From: Rhynchonema sp. JSB1_4
Taxonomy: Eukaryota > Nematoda > Chromadorea > Monhysterida > Xyalidae
NCBI GenBank assembly: GCA_030248065.1
Contig: JASAMV010005757.1
Coordinates: forward strand, 1-64,000
DNA: 64,000 nucleotides
Reading direction: 5' to 3'
The notes under the pieces were generated by a model. That model was not told where the DNA came from. It was given only the letters and a program-made list of their open reading frames with translations, and ran no database searches. The translations under genes were made by a program, and so were the position numbers. Of the stretch, positions 1-11,181 are shown piece after piece. Numbering within the stretch: position 1 is the first letter of the stretch; each line of letters begins with the position of its first letter.

Positions 1-1053
1 CGCCGCACAGTAAAGTACGCCCCATAGTTAATGTCAAGTTCTAAACCCGAAAATGAACTTGTGAAACATTCAGACAGCCAACACACACGCAGCTTGGTAG
101 CTAGACACTTGTTGACATGTCAACAACTGTCCTATACGCAGCGGTGAAATGCATAGTTGTTGACACACGCAAAGACATAAATAACACGTGTGTCAACAAC
201 TATGCTCTACCACGCTGCGTATAGGACAGTTGTTGACATAAAGACAAAAATAAAGTTTAAACTTTAATAATGTTCTTTTTCTTTATCTGAGCATGTAATA
301 TGTAACTTGTTTCAGGTTTGAAGTGGTGTTGAAATCCTGGTTAAGGTATGCAAACTCTTCATTGCATGTTTACTGGGCAAGGTGTACCAGCAACCCGGCA
401 AGGTTGTTCCCGAAACTGTATTGGGTAAGCGTGCATCTTTCACCCATCTTTGGCAGCAACTAACTGAAATCCCGCGGCGGTTTGAGTTAAACACCTCGTA
501 TTTTCTCTGATCTGTTCCTTTCAGGCACAGGAAGACGTGCACATCAGACGGCGGCAGTTCAAAATTTATAGAATAACTCGCTCTCAAAATTTGTTTTGCA
601 AGGAAAATATTTTACGATGTTTGTCAGGTGCGCGTGCGATCGCATTTGCGTTCTTCACATGTTGTTCACCTGGCCGAACTGTCTCTGCTCCAATCCGTGC
701 ACAGTTGTTGACACCCAACTATTTTTGTCTTTATGTCAACAAGTGTCCTATACGCAGCGTGGTAATGCATAGTTGTTGACATCCAATTATTTTTGTCTTT
801 TTTGTCTTTATGTCAACAACTGTCCTATACGCAGCGTGGTAGTGCATAGTTGTTGACACGAAAGACATTAAAGACAAAAAAGACATTAAAGACAAAAAAG
901 ACATTTATTATTTTTGTCTTTGTCAACAAGTGTCCACATGCCCGCAGCTTGCCAGCCAGCCAGGCAGCTGCGCGCAATGTTTCAGAACCGCGCATGGTTA
1001 GCGTTCGGGCTTATAACTTGACGTTAACTATGGGGCGCAGTTTACTGTGTGGC
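1..1053. mobile_element. TIR transposon-like element with an internal hairpin unit
   Basis: The first ~50 bases (GCACAGTAAAGTACGCCCCA, then about 30 more) return as an imperfect inverted repeat at about 1001-1052 (TATGGGGCGCAGTTTACTGT region). This makes a 1.05-kb element that begins at or just outside the window edge. Inside, a ~50-base unit with GTCAACAACTGTCCTATACG at one end and GCATAGTTGTTGACA at the other occurs four times: 117-168 (+), 189-239 (inverted), 731-781 (+) and 812-858 (+). The first two form a strong hairpin. A/T-rich AAAGACA/TTTGTCTTT runs separate the units. No transposase is seen, so it is non-autonomous. It ends about 180 bp upstream of the first SRBD1 exon. The superfamily is unknown because the left target site lies at the window edge. 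Confidence 0.7.
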
Positions 1054-1234
1054 AGCGAATTTGGAAATTTACTATACCATGCAGGATTTCATGACTGTGT
1101 TACGAAATTCTCGTGTTTGCTTGGGATTTTTGGTTTCGGTTGTACTTTTTTTTTAAAAAGTTTTCTCGGAAGTAACAACATTGATCAATTTGAAAATCGA
1201 TCAGTAGAGCGCTCGAGAAATATACATAATTATC

Positions 1235-4200
1235 ATGCCCACCAATCGAGAAAAGAAACAGGAGCGTTTCCAGGCGAAATTAAAGCTCAAGAAACGTGCC
1301 TGGATCAAGGATGGTAGTCAACAGGTTATACTTCTTCTGCGATCTCTCCTGCTTGCTGGCCAGAAGTTGATTTTGAATCTAATGCTAGGTACAGCATGGT
1401 CTAGGACAATACGTATAGGTTGTGCTTTCCTGAATGAAAACGGACAAAGCCGTCCCTTATTCCACACCATTTTACACCAAAGCCAGATGGGCTCATTGTT
1501 TGACTTGACGAAAAGATTTGACGAATTGATTTGACGACAAAGCTATTAGTCGAGAAGCACAAAACTGTCTAAACTGTAAAATGGTTCACGTTAGTTTTAA
1601 CCACCGATATGTTTGTATTTCATAACCTGACTTGCAAGGGCGCACCGAGGGGTACATAGTATACCTTAATAGTTTCAGTCGGTTTCCGCATCAGCAAACG
1701 TCCCAGCACTGGATCGACCCATCGAAATCGACGCCGAGGTCGACACGGTGAATGGAGTGGGTTGTTGGCGTGTTTCGGATTGGGTGCTTGATAAAATCAG
1801 AGCGAAGGAGCAATATGCCGATAACTGGGATGCCCATACAGTCGCGTATTACACTGTCGGTTGGTAGTGGGGCGGCGGGAATAGCAAGGACTTTCGCCAA
1901 AAATTTTAATACATAGCTTATTGGGAGAAGAAGATTGGAAAACAGACTGCAGCATCGAACTTGTGACTGGATCGGATCTGTCTTAACTTTTCGAAGGTGC
2001 TGGACTGTAATTAGGATTTTCAGACAGGATGCCACTAATTTTGACCAATGTAAAAGTTGAATCCAGGCAGCTGAGAAAGCAAAGGCAACGTATGTACACC
2101 ATGGCAGATCCAGTTCGATCCCATTTTGGGCACCCGCCTTTCGCGCTCTAAGCCCGCAGAGCAGTTCAAATGTTAATCAAACTAATATCCATGTTTTGCA
2201 GCCTACAGTCTCGAGCCGCAGAAGCATAGAGAAAAACTGCGGGTCAAGGGACGACCCGACGGACCGACGATAATTCGGTACATGCTGCCGAAGGAGTTCA
2301 AGGGCAAACCAGTGAACATCCACCCCAATATTGTATTTCTCGCGGTGCAGTACTGTCAGGCGGCAAAGTTTGTGTTTTAAGATTTGACTCAAATTTCATT
2401 TCAACAAAAAATTTGGCTTCGGTGAAAAAATCCAGGCAGATCAAGTATCGAGCGCAGCGTATGATCGAGCAGCAGCAAGGCCAGGCCACACCGGCTCATT
2501 TTGACCTGATTCGAAACGCAAAGACGTTGGCTGAACTCGATCAACTGGTTAGTGGAGTGAAACATTCATTTTCAAACCATTAGTTCGCAGTTTGCAAAAA
2601 AGCGCAGCACTTGTTTTTGCCAAAAAATCGCCCGCGATAGCACTTTGATTATTCGATCGAGCCGATTCAGATCGTGTCTGGATTGAAGACACGGATTTTC
2701 TCGTGATTCTTGTGGCCAAGGTCACACTTTCAGTAAAATTCAAAAAGTCACCACTAAAATGCCTGCCTTAGCAGATCCTATCCAGTCACAGCCAAAGCTT
2801 TGTCGTTGAGTTTAAAATTTAACCGCAACAACAGTCGTTCTTTTGTTGACCGTTCACAGGAGCTGAAAACCGAATGCCACGCGAAAGTGCTCAGAGCGCA
2901 GCAGCTCGGACTTGATGTTGTCGCGAAGGGGATTCTTGGCGGGAAATCCGCTGAATTCAATCTGCAATCGTTTGTGGACGCTAAGATCAAAGGTCCGACT
3001 CATTGCTACGTTTTGTTGTCAGACACTGCACCAACTTCCATAATTGAATTTTCTCTTTCATTTTATTTACAGTGAACCTTTATGTGTCGTCTTTGTCCCT
3101 TCGACTAATGCAATTGTTGTCCACACAACTACCTGTGATTGGTGCAAAACGCAGTTGGGTGGGTGTCTGCAGTGCAACGCACGTGGGGCTGCGTGCAATA
3201 CGGAACACAGGCAGTTGCATTGACGACATCTGCATGAGCCTTGCTTTCAGACGTCGCGAATGTCAACGATGTGGAAGAACTGATCATGTGTGTAGTCGTT
3301 GACATATACATGGACGCAGCGTGCACCTATAAGTTCATCAAGTCCATGTGCGTTTCATTTTAGTTGCACAAAATCAGTAAACGTTTTCCATTTACTGCAA
3401 GTTCCCCACTTTTGTGCAAAACACATGCACTAGAACTCATGATGAGCCGCGATCTGCTTGGTACAATTTGGCCTGGCCTGTTCTTCGCCGTGCAACTTTG
3501 TAAGAGCATCTTGAGATTTTGCTTATGCCCCTAAATTCGACCAGCGTAAATACGTTTTACACTGGTGAAAATTTGTGGCATCAGTCAATCCTAAAATACC
3601 TCACTACCAGTCATGCGAAGGCAAGACCGAAATATTACCACCAAAATATTGTAAAATCTTATGAAATAATTCCAGCGTCGCGCAATCGGAGCACGACACC
3701 CGATTCAAGATAATCTCGCAACTGGCCAGCCACCACCGACATCCGACAGAGGAAATGATTGAGACGTACGGCATGTACCTCGGTTATGGACCATGGACAC
3801 GACCAAATTGGGAAACCGATTCGAAACATCGGTGAGAAAACTGGTACAGTCAATACCCTGCTTATAGGATCATGAGCGGTACCGGGCAGTTTCGGTCACT
3901 ATAAAGAATATTCACCCATAGCGGCTAACTGGGCCTGTGGTGTGCAACAGTTCATCTAAATAATCACCAAAAAGGGAGCTTTGGCTTCCCCATACGGAAG
4001 GTCACCATAAAAAAGGCACCACCACTTTTGACGAATTGATAATCATGCATAAAACATCGCACTGGATGAAAATTTGAAGACGCATTGCAATTTGCAGAAG
4101 ATTCGATGATCACTATGACCACAACAACTACAACGATTGGCAAAAGCAGCGTCGCTACGTCAAGGCTGTGTGCGATTTTCCTGGACAATTCGATCACGCA

Positions 4201-7200
4201 GTATGCCTACTTTTAATGATTTTATTCATGGATGTTGCTCGCTAGTCTGAAAAATCATCTATAGGCATGATAACAAGAATTGCGCACACTCTTGGTCACT
4301 TTTAATTTTTCAGGTGTTGGCGATGAACAGGGGCAGAAAGCGACGTGTGCTTGACGTGACCATCCATCTTGAAGGATTCCTCGACAAAGAGATCAAAGAT
4401 GGATTTATGAAGATGATTGATTACAATTTTGTGAATTCAGTCACGTCCCGGTCGCATCGCAAATTGTGTCGTGACGCCGCCTCACTGTGTTTCGACAGGT
4501 TGCTGTTGGCAAAGATCAAGCGCATGATATTGTGAGTCGCAGAAAGGTGGTATGCGCTTCGATTTTGTGAAACAGGATTCTATTCTAATCGTCCCGAGTT
4601 TTTTTAAATCAAGGAAACTTGGCAGTTGGACCAAAACAAGGTGACTTATCGCTTTGAGAATGCTTCGAGCTTGGTGGCCGCTATACCCCTTTCGACCAGC
4701 GTCAAAGTTTTTGCCAGGCTCCTACGATACGAGTCATCGTTTGCGTTGCTCGAAATTAGTTGCATCAATAAATTCTTGACAATAAAGTTATGACTATGAT
4801 GGCATATTTGATCGGGTCTAATGGCCGATCACCAACTTTGTGTCCGATTTTGTTCCAGTGAACTGCTGAAGGAAAAGGCAAGTGCATCAAGGCGTCAATC
4901 TATTTCGAGAGAACCTCATCCAGCTGTTGCTAATGAAGCCGGTGCGTGGCATTTCAATCATCGGTGTTGACCCGGGTAACACCTGCAAAATGGCACTGAT
5001 ATCACCGACAAGTTCGTTGTGTTGTTTTATTCTTAAGTTTGTATTTTCCTGAATGTGATGTACATACATTGCACACAGCGAGCGTTTGACTGCACATTTC
5101 GACGAATGTTTTCACAGAAAGACGGGTGGTGCCCCAGGTCAGTGTCGTTGCAAATACACCCAGATCACCAGGTGATTTCAACACCACTTGCCCATGAGCA
5201 GCTGATTTGTTCGCAAGCTGTTGCTCTGTGTGCAGTCAAAGTGATACGATTGTTACATGACGTCGTTGGTTTGGCATGACGCTAAAATGGAGATTGGGGT
5301 CCTCCAAACCATCGGTCACCGTATCAGAGGGTCACTAGAAAGACTGTGGCATGTACAGCACACTTTCAGGCGAGCTTCTGGCCGAAGGCCACTTCAAAGC
5401 ACACTTGTTGCACGAAGATGAACGTAAGCGACCGACAAATCTGAAGAATCAAGGGCAGTTGCATCGGTTGAAACAGAAACTGGCCGGTCCAACTTCAGTG
5501 TTTGCAGACTTTGAACGAGTTCTGGTGGCTCAAGGAGCGGCCGACATTGGCATCGCCATGGGTAACGGTGTGTGTAGTTATGGGCAATATCAAACTTTGA
5601 TCGAATCGGATTAATTCGTAGTAATGTGCACATGTCTTTGTATTCGAAGGATGCCAATGTTGACCATTCTGTGCGCAACCGCATGATTCAGTTGCCTAAT
5701 GCCAACAGGTCGATAGGCCATCAGTAAACCGCTTATTTTTCACACAAGAAATTAGGTGACCGAAATAGGAACCGATCCGATCACCCGACCAAGTTCGATA
5801 CCAGCTTGCATAAATGTTCGCCCAATCACGCAAGCCCATCAGCAAAGTTTAACTTTTTGCAACTCCATTTTCAAGGCACCCTGTCAGATGAGTGTCGCCT
5901 GTTCATCTACTATCTGGCCGAGAAGCGAAAAATCTTCGGAGAACAAGTGAAAGTCGCTGAGTACAGGCAAGTCGCATTGGGCGATGTGTTTCATTAAAAT
6001 ATTTCAGCTTGAATTGCTTGCTGCGTTTGTTTTGAAACATCAGAATGGTTTCCCAGATTGGTGAACGAAGCAGGCACATCGCACTACAGTGTGCACGAGT
6101 CGGCGCAGAAGGAATTCGGTGGAAGTGAACACTGGTATTTGCCGCCTGTTATCAGATCGGCAGGTAGTCATACGGAACGGGCAAATCAGATATTGCTATA
6201 TCAATGATGCAGTTTACAAACAAATTAATTTCACAGTGTCAATCGCCCGAATTATGCAGGACCCATTATCTGAATACGTCAAGTATCGGCCAGAGAAGCT
6301 CGGAATAGGGCTCTATCAGGTACAATCAAAGTCATCTGTCCATTATCTGGGGAGAAGTTCCCATCGGATCATCTAACCTCGTTTCAGCACGACATGCCCC
6401 CTGACCAACTATCCGAGCAACTGACCAGCACGGTGCGAGCGATCACCAGCCTGAGTGGTGCAGATCTCAACACCGCTGGCCCCGAATTGCTATCGTGAGT
6501 CTGAATCTTTCTAAATTTTGTGAAAAAGCTGAGTTTTTCAAAAGTCGTTGCTGAAAATTAATATCTTGATCGCATCATTTCAGGCACGTCGCCGGTCTGA
6601 ATTGGGAGCTGGCGAAGAAGATTGTTGATCATCGAAATCGCCAAGGTCAATTCGCTAATCGACAACAGCTACTTGACGTTGATGGTGTGACCGAGACGAT
6701 TTTCAACGAATGTGCTGGCTTTCTGCACATAAACAGTCCAACGTTGGTGGCCTTATCCCTGATAGCTTTGCTTCTCTTCGGGCCAGAATTGCAATTGATA
6801 CATGCATAGAATATTTCTTCAATCAATGGCCATTGCGACCTGGGCACCCACGTTACCCATGTTACCCATGTTACCCACCATGCAAAAGATAGGAAACAGA
6901 TTTTTCAAAAAAAGCGGAAATAAGATTTGGAATTACAGGGTGTCAACTAAATATGTCCACGTGTGTTCGGGATTGGCAAAAAGCAGTTTTTTTGGCTGCG
7001 GCTGCCTCGCATATCTGCCTTTTGCCGGCTGTGGGTACCCAGGTCGCAGTTTTGGAATTTCTGCTTTTCCCATGTATAAGATTTCGCGCGCGCGCGAATT
7101 CTCCTATTTTGGGGTACCCTGGGTACCCAATTGAAAATAAATTTGTATTTGCATGCACATTTAGTTTGCACGCGCATTAGCTTGTGCATGCAGCATGCAC

Positions 7201-9976
7201 GCGCATGCCTGCGCGTCCTGTTGGAAAATAACAATGAAAATAATCTAACTATACAGAATTTCATTGTGATGGTATGCACGCGCATGCCTGCGCGTTCTGT
7301 GTTGTGTGTTGCCTGTGTTGCGTTGGGTGGCCCAGTTCTAGGTGCGCCACTACGGTCTCACGGTTGTCGGGGTGTCTTATTGGTGTTGGGGTGCTAATCT
7401 AAAATGTGTGTATGTGTCAAATGTCTAGTGGTGTTTTTCTAATTGTGTTTTTCCAATTGACTTGTAATTATTCAAACTATCATGACTGCACTAAGCCTGT
7501 CTGTATGTGTCAAATGAATAGTGGTGTTTTTCTAATTGTGTTTTTCCAATTGACTTTTTCAAACACGTTTCGACGCCATGTATGGCTGCATGTTGTTATT
7601 ATTCAAACTATCATGACTAAGCCCGCGGCGTGATACGGCGTTACAGTGTTCGGAAATGCTGTTTTTCTGACTATCATTTTCACACTTACGCCGTAGTCGG
7701 CATGCATGTGCATGCAAGCGCATGCGCATTTCGACCTGGGTACCCAGGGTACCCACGCTTTTTTCGAGAACATTTCGACCTGGGTACCCAGGGTACCCAG
7801 GCTTGTGGCGCAGACCCTGTGGCTGGGTAACATGGGTAACATGGGTAACGTGGGTTCCCAGGTCGAAATGCCCAATCAATTGCAGGGGTGAATACGCGAG
7901 CATGACTGCATTTCTCGATTCGACCAATGTGCATCCGAATGATTATGAACTGGCGAAACGGTGAATGAGAAAATACAAATCTTTGATTTTGGTTCCCTGA
8001 TTCGATTCCTTGACCTCTAATTCCAGTTTGATACGCATTCACGATCTGGGCAACGTCAATGCGCCCGACTTTCGTGATCGGCTGGCTCGTTGCATGCAGA
8101 TGTTTCAACATGATCCGCAAAAATTGAACGACATGATAAAGATGCTGCCGGCGGATCAGTCTCAGGTACGGGCATTTTTTATTTAAAATTAGCCGGCATC
8201 AGGGTTGATGATTACATATACAGCATGCGGTCCGGACTTGCGCTGGTCACATTTCGCTTCGTATAAGAAGGTTTTAGAGATTCACCGATGAAAGAATTAT
8301 TTTTATCCGAAAAAAGTTCTGTTTTAGGTGGTTTATGGTGGCCATCATCCATTCTAATCTGCAAATATAATGAAGTATACATAATCATAAATCAACTGCA
8401 ACGCACAATTTAGAAAATTCTTTCAGGATCTGTTGGACTGGGATGTTGTTGGTGCAATGTGGGGCGTGATCAGCATTCTATCCAAGTCTACGGATCAAGA
8501 TTATCGATCCAGTCAGTTCTTGCTGATTTATTGTTTTTTCGGATGAGATTTCAATTCAAACTCTGCCAAGCCGTCGCAAACCTAGACCGAAATTGGTGGT
8601 CGGAAACCGCATCGAATTTGTTTTTGTCACGACAAAGTTTTGACTGGTGAATTGTTGTAGTTCAGAACTCGTTTGGGAACAGCTTTGATGCTGGTCGATG
8701 TTCGATGACATGAGCGAATCTCGAAGCATCCTCAGCGTAACAAAGCCAGCCCGATTCTATTTGACTCCATCACCGGTTTCTGGTTTCTTCGAATTCAGTT
8801 TTCAGAATACTTCGACCAATATGAACACATCAAGCTGGAGATGCGCAATTACAACGACCTGAAGCCAGGTCAGTTGTGTAATTAACGGCTTGCATTTTGT
8901 GAGCTACAGAATATATTGGTAATGTTAGATTAATGCTGTGATTACCAGGTGATTTTTAGAGCAACGTTTTTGCCCGTTCCAGCTTGCTTTCACGAAGGGA
9001 CTGTGTACCAAGTCGTCGTCAGTGCGAATACACCTAATGTTCGCATGGCTTGAGCTCAGACACAGACACGTAGTATGCTCATTACACTGTGTGTGAAACA
9101 TCACGGGACAACATTAGTGTCGTCAAAAATTGGCGGAACTTCAATCCTTGATCAGCTATGTTTCACAGGCGAGACAGTCAATGGCATTGTGCGCTGCATT
9201 CTCTGGTACGGCGCATTTGTCGACATCGGTGTCGGTGTGTGCGCACTGTTGCATCGCAATGACATACGTGTTGTGTGTGAAACATCACCCAGTGACCCAG
9301 AGTTGGTCGTCGACCATCCGCTGAACACGAATCGAACATGGAAACATGACTACCTCAAGGTCTTTCAACCAACCTTTTTTAGTTTAATACTTAATATCAT
9401 TGTCACTGATGTGGTTGTTCATGTTTTTTTACCAAACGGCAGGTTGACCACAATCATGTTTCACATACAACCCCAACGTGCTTTATCACCTGAAACGTTG
9501 ATATGACACACAGAGACTGTTTATCACCCCGCATAGATGTTTGTTCAGTTTTTTGACCAGTATAAAAACCGGTTTGGTTCTATGTCGTGTGCGACCTGGT
9601 CATTTGAATTTGCGTATCACGGAGAGTTCGAGAGGTACTGATACCACTAATCTGACCAGCGTAAAACTTATTTCCCCGATGTTGGAACACGGTCACGTGA
9701 CCAAGGCGACACCAAAGCCGGATCCGTCATCAAGTTTGATAAGGTACTGTATACCTACATACGTATGTTTATGACGATAAACCTGTTTCTTTGCAGATTG
9801 GCATGCGACTCACGTGCAAAGTGATGGGCAAGAACCGAGCCGGGCCACAGAAGGTTTCTGTGAGCACCGTGATAGAATACAAGGACTTGCCCGGCACCGC
9901 ACTATTCCGTCAAGTCGATCGGCTAACAATGGCTGATTTTGTGCCATCCGGTTTAATTGGAAACACTGATGCATAA
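1235..9976 (+). CDS. SRBD1/Tex-like S1 RNA-binding protein, copy A (about 23 exons, ~940 aa)
   Basis: Tex/SRBD1 proteins are Spt6-related nucleic-acid-binding proteins: an N-terminal helical region, YqgF (RuvC-like), helix-hairpin-helix (HhH) and a C-terminal S1 domain. Proposed exons: 1235-1313, 1695-1859, 2202-2367, 2436-2547, 2860-2992, 3251-3287, 3676-3831, 4098-4200, 4314-4531, 4859 (or 4878)-5011, 5370-5567, 5876-5966, 6057-6163, 6237-6319, 6388-6494, 6585-6742, 7886-7960, 8027-8165, 8427-8511, 8806-8868, possibly 8983-9021, 9169-9359, 9797-9976 (TAA). Phases agree across these junctions and match copy B downstream. Diagnostic stretches include IIRYMLPKEFKG, GVDPGNTCKMALIS, SIARIMQDP, HVAGLNWELAKKIVDHR and YGAFVDIGVG. 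The total is near human SRBD1 length. The start is the ATG of a basic leader (MPTNREKKQERF). Oddities are a frame conflict in the YqgF exon and a GC donor at 5967. The family call is firm; boundaries are hand-made. Confidence 0.85.
4859..6163 (+). other. YqgF/RuvC-like fold exons of SRBD1 copy A
   Basis: Four exons carry the RNase H-like fold. The first ends in GVDPGNTCKMALIS, the strand with the usual VDPG aspartate. The second ends in IAMGNG and, with the next exon (TLSDECRLFIYYL), rebuilds the Tex IGNG block. The third ends in VKVAEYR. The fourth gives LVNEAGTSHYSVHESAQKEF, equivalent to the Tex E-G-A-S-x-Y-S-A-S block. In the first exon the opening codons (ELLKEKA) are one base out of frame with the rest. 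An AG at 4876-4877, used as a later acceptor, would restore the frame. The intron at 5967 begins GC (AG|GCAAGT). For the fourth exon the AG at 6055-6056, not the one at 6042-6043, keeps the phase. Confidence 0.75.
6237..9976 (+). other. HhH and S1 domain exons of SRBD1 copy A
   Basis: 6237-6319 encodes SIARIMQDPLSEYVKYRP and ends GLYQ. 6388-6494 starts HDMPPDQLSEQL. 6585-6742 encodes the tandem HhH (HVAGLNWELAKKIVDHR, then NRQGQFANRQQLL and CAGFLHI). 7886-8165 and 8427-8868 form the linker (FLDSTNVHPNDYEL; IRIHDLGNVNAPDFRDRLA). 9169-9359 is the S1 OB-fold, with ETVNGIVRCILWYGAFVDIG then ALLHRNDIRV. 9797-9976 is the C-terminal exon, ending at a TAA. The joining segment just before the S1 exon is the weakest part of the model: one exon with VYQVVVS at 8983-9021 fits phase but has only a fair donor. 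Confidence 0.8.
6838..7872. mobile_element. Minisatellite-like element with inverted ends, in an SRBD1-A intron
   Basis: The intron between the HhH exon and the next coding exon (6743-7885) is filled by an element. Its left end (CGACCTGGGCACCCACGTTA, then ATGTTACCC repeats, from about 6838) is the inverse of its right end (ATGGGTAACATGGGTAACGT, then GGGTTCCCAGGTCG, to about 7869). Between them are CGACCTGGGTACCCAGGGTA boxes near 7733 and 7769 and an inverted one near 7035, two GCACGCGCATGCCTGCGCG boxes near 7200 and 7276, and a ~50-bp block (CTAATTGTGTTTTTCCAATT) repeated at about 7438 and 7533. No transposase is seen and no clear target duplication. Confidence 0.6.
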
Positions 9977-11181
9977 AATCAGGTCATAAGATTTTGTCTG
10001 CTGTTATATATTATTCATGAAAAGTTCGTGTGACAAAGTCGCACTTGGGAATTTCGTTTTTCGTTTCTAGAATTTTGTACAGCAAATATTATGTAGCTTT
10101 ATCGAGGATATGTGTTCAGTTATTTGCATTGCACATGTTCGATGGTTCTCACAAAGTTTGACGCCTTATTCTCTCTTGCATGGTTTTGGTCGCGTCACTT
10201 CAAATCAGCAAAAGTTTAACGAATGAGCCATCAGTTGTGACCTTTTTGCACTATGGTTCGTATGCAAGTTATTCCAGTAAATTTTGTATCTTCATTAATT
10301 TATTCATACTGCAGGCTATGTTAGTCTTCCTTTGAAAATGATTACATCAACGTAAACTATTTTTAATGTGAATCACTTGAATATTTTTTATAATTGGTAT
10401 ATATATGGTTTATATAATTATAATAATAATTTTTTATTATTTTTGGGCCAAGCCTGCTTGTACCTGCCAAGTTTCATTGAAATCGGTGTGAAATAACCAT
10501 CCTTGCCTTTACGCAGGTACTGTATTGGGCAAATTTTCATCATTTGAGTCGAAATCGCTTTTATCGCACATTTGATCATCTTCGTTGAGTGGGACTGAAT
10601 CATGGATGTCGTCGCCAACGCAGTCGTTTTCCGTATCCGTTTGTGTTGCCGCGTCCCTTTGATTTGTCTGCAGTGCAAAGTAACTGACGTGAATTTGTGC
10701 AGACATTCGGTGCGGTGCTTTGCTCTTTGAATCAAAATTGATTTTAGGATCGCGATGTGTTTAGTTCAAGAACATTCGACTGACAGAAGATGAAACATCA
10801 TTTGATTTTTTTTATTTTTGGGCACGAATGAACTTCTGCTCTCCATTCCAACATGGCCTGAGGGTAAGGGAAACTCATTACTTGCCGAATAATGTCCCAG
10901 ACTTTACTTGGTTTTGCTTCTGTGTTGAGCTTTTGAAATGAAAGCTGATCGAAAGCCCGAAATCCCCGAATGAAACCCGTCGATGTTTTAGCTTCTAATT
11001 TTCGTACCAGAACGCACTTTATGTGGATGCGGTACGAGTATGGATGGGGATATGACCTTGCTGTGGTTGAAGCACATCATGCATTACTCTTTCCTACACT
11101 TGGTTTCTGCAGTTCTACGGTATTTCTTCATTTACTAATAAAGACTACCCAGTCATAGCAAATAATACTTTATTTAGAATT
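9977..11181. other. Intergenic region between convergent SRBD1-A and K2P genes
   Basis: Apart from A/T-rich sequence around 10380-10450 and one TGAAACATCA motif at about 10791, I see no gene in this 1.2 kb. On the minus strand, AATAAA at 11175-11170 lies just beyond the K2P stop and is a likely polyadenylation signal. A plus-strand AATAAA occurs near 11135. Short ORFs here show no recognisable domain. Confidence 0.5.

Noticed and set aside
6031..6060. AG at 6042-6043 (in ACATCAG) as acceptor of the fourth YqgF exon
   Set aside because: It gives an out-of-phase join leading to an early stop. The AG at 6055-6056 matches copy B and keeps the frame.
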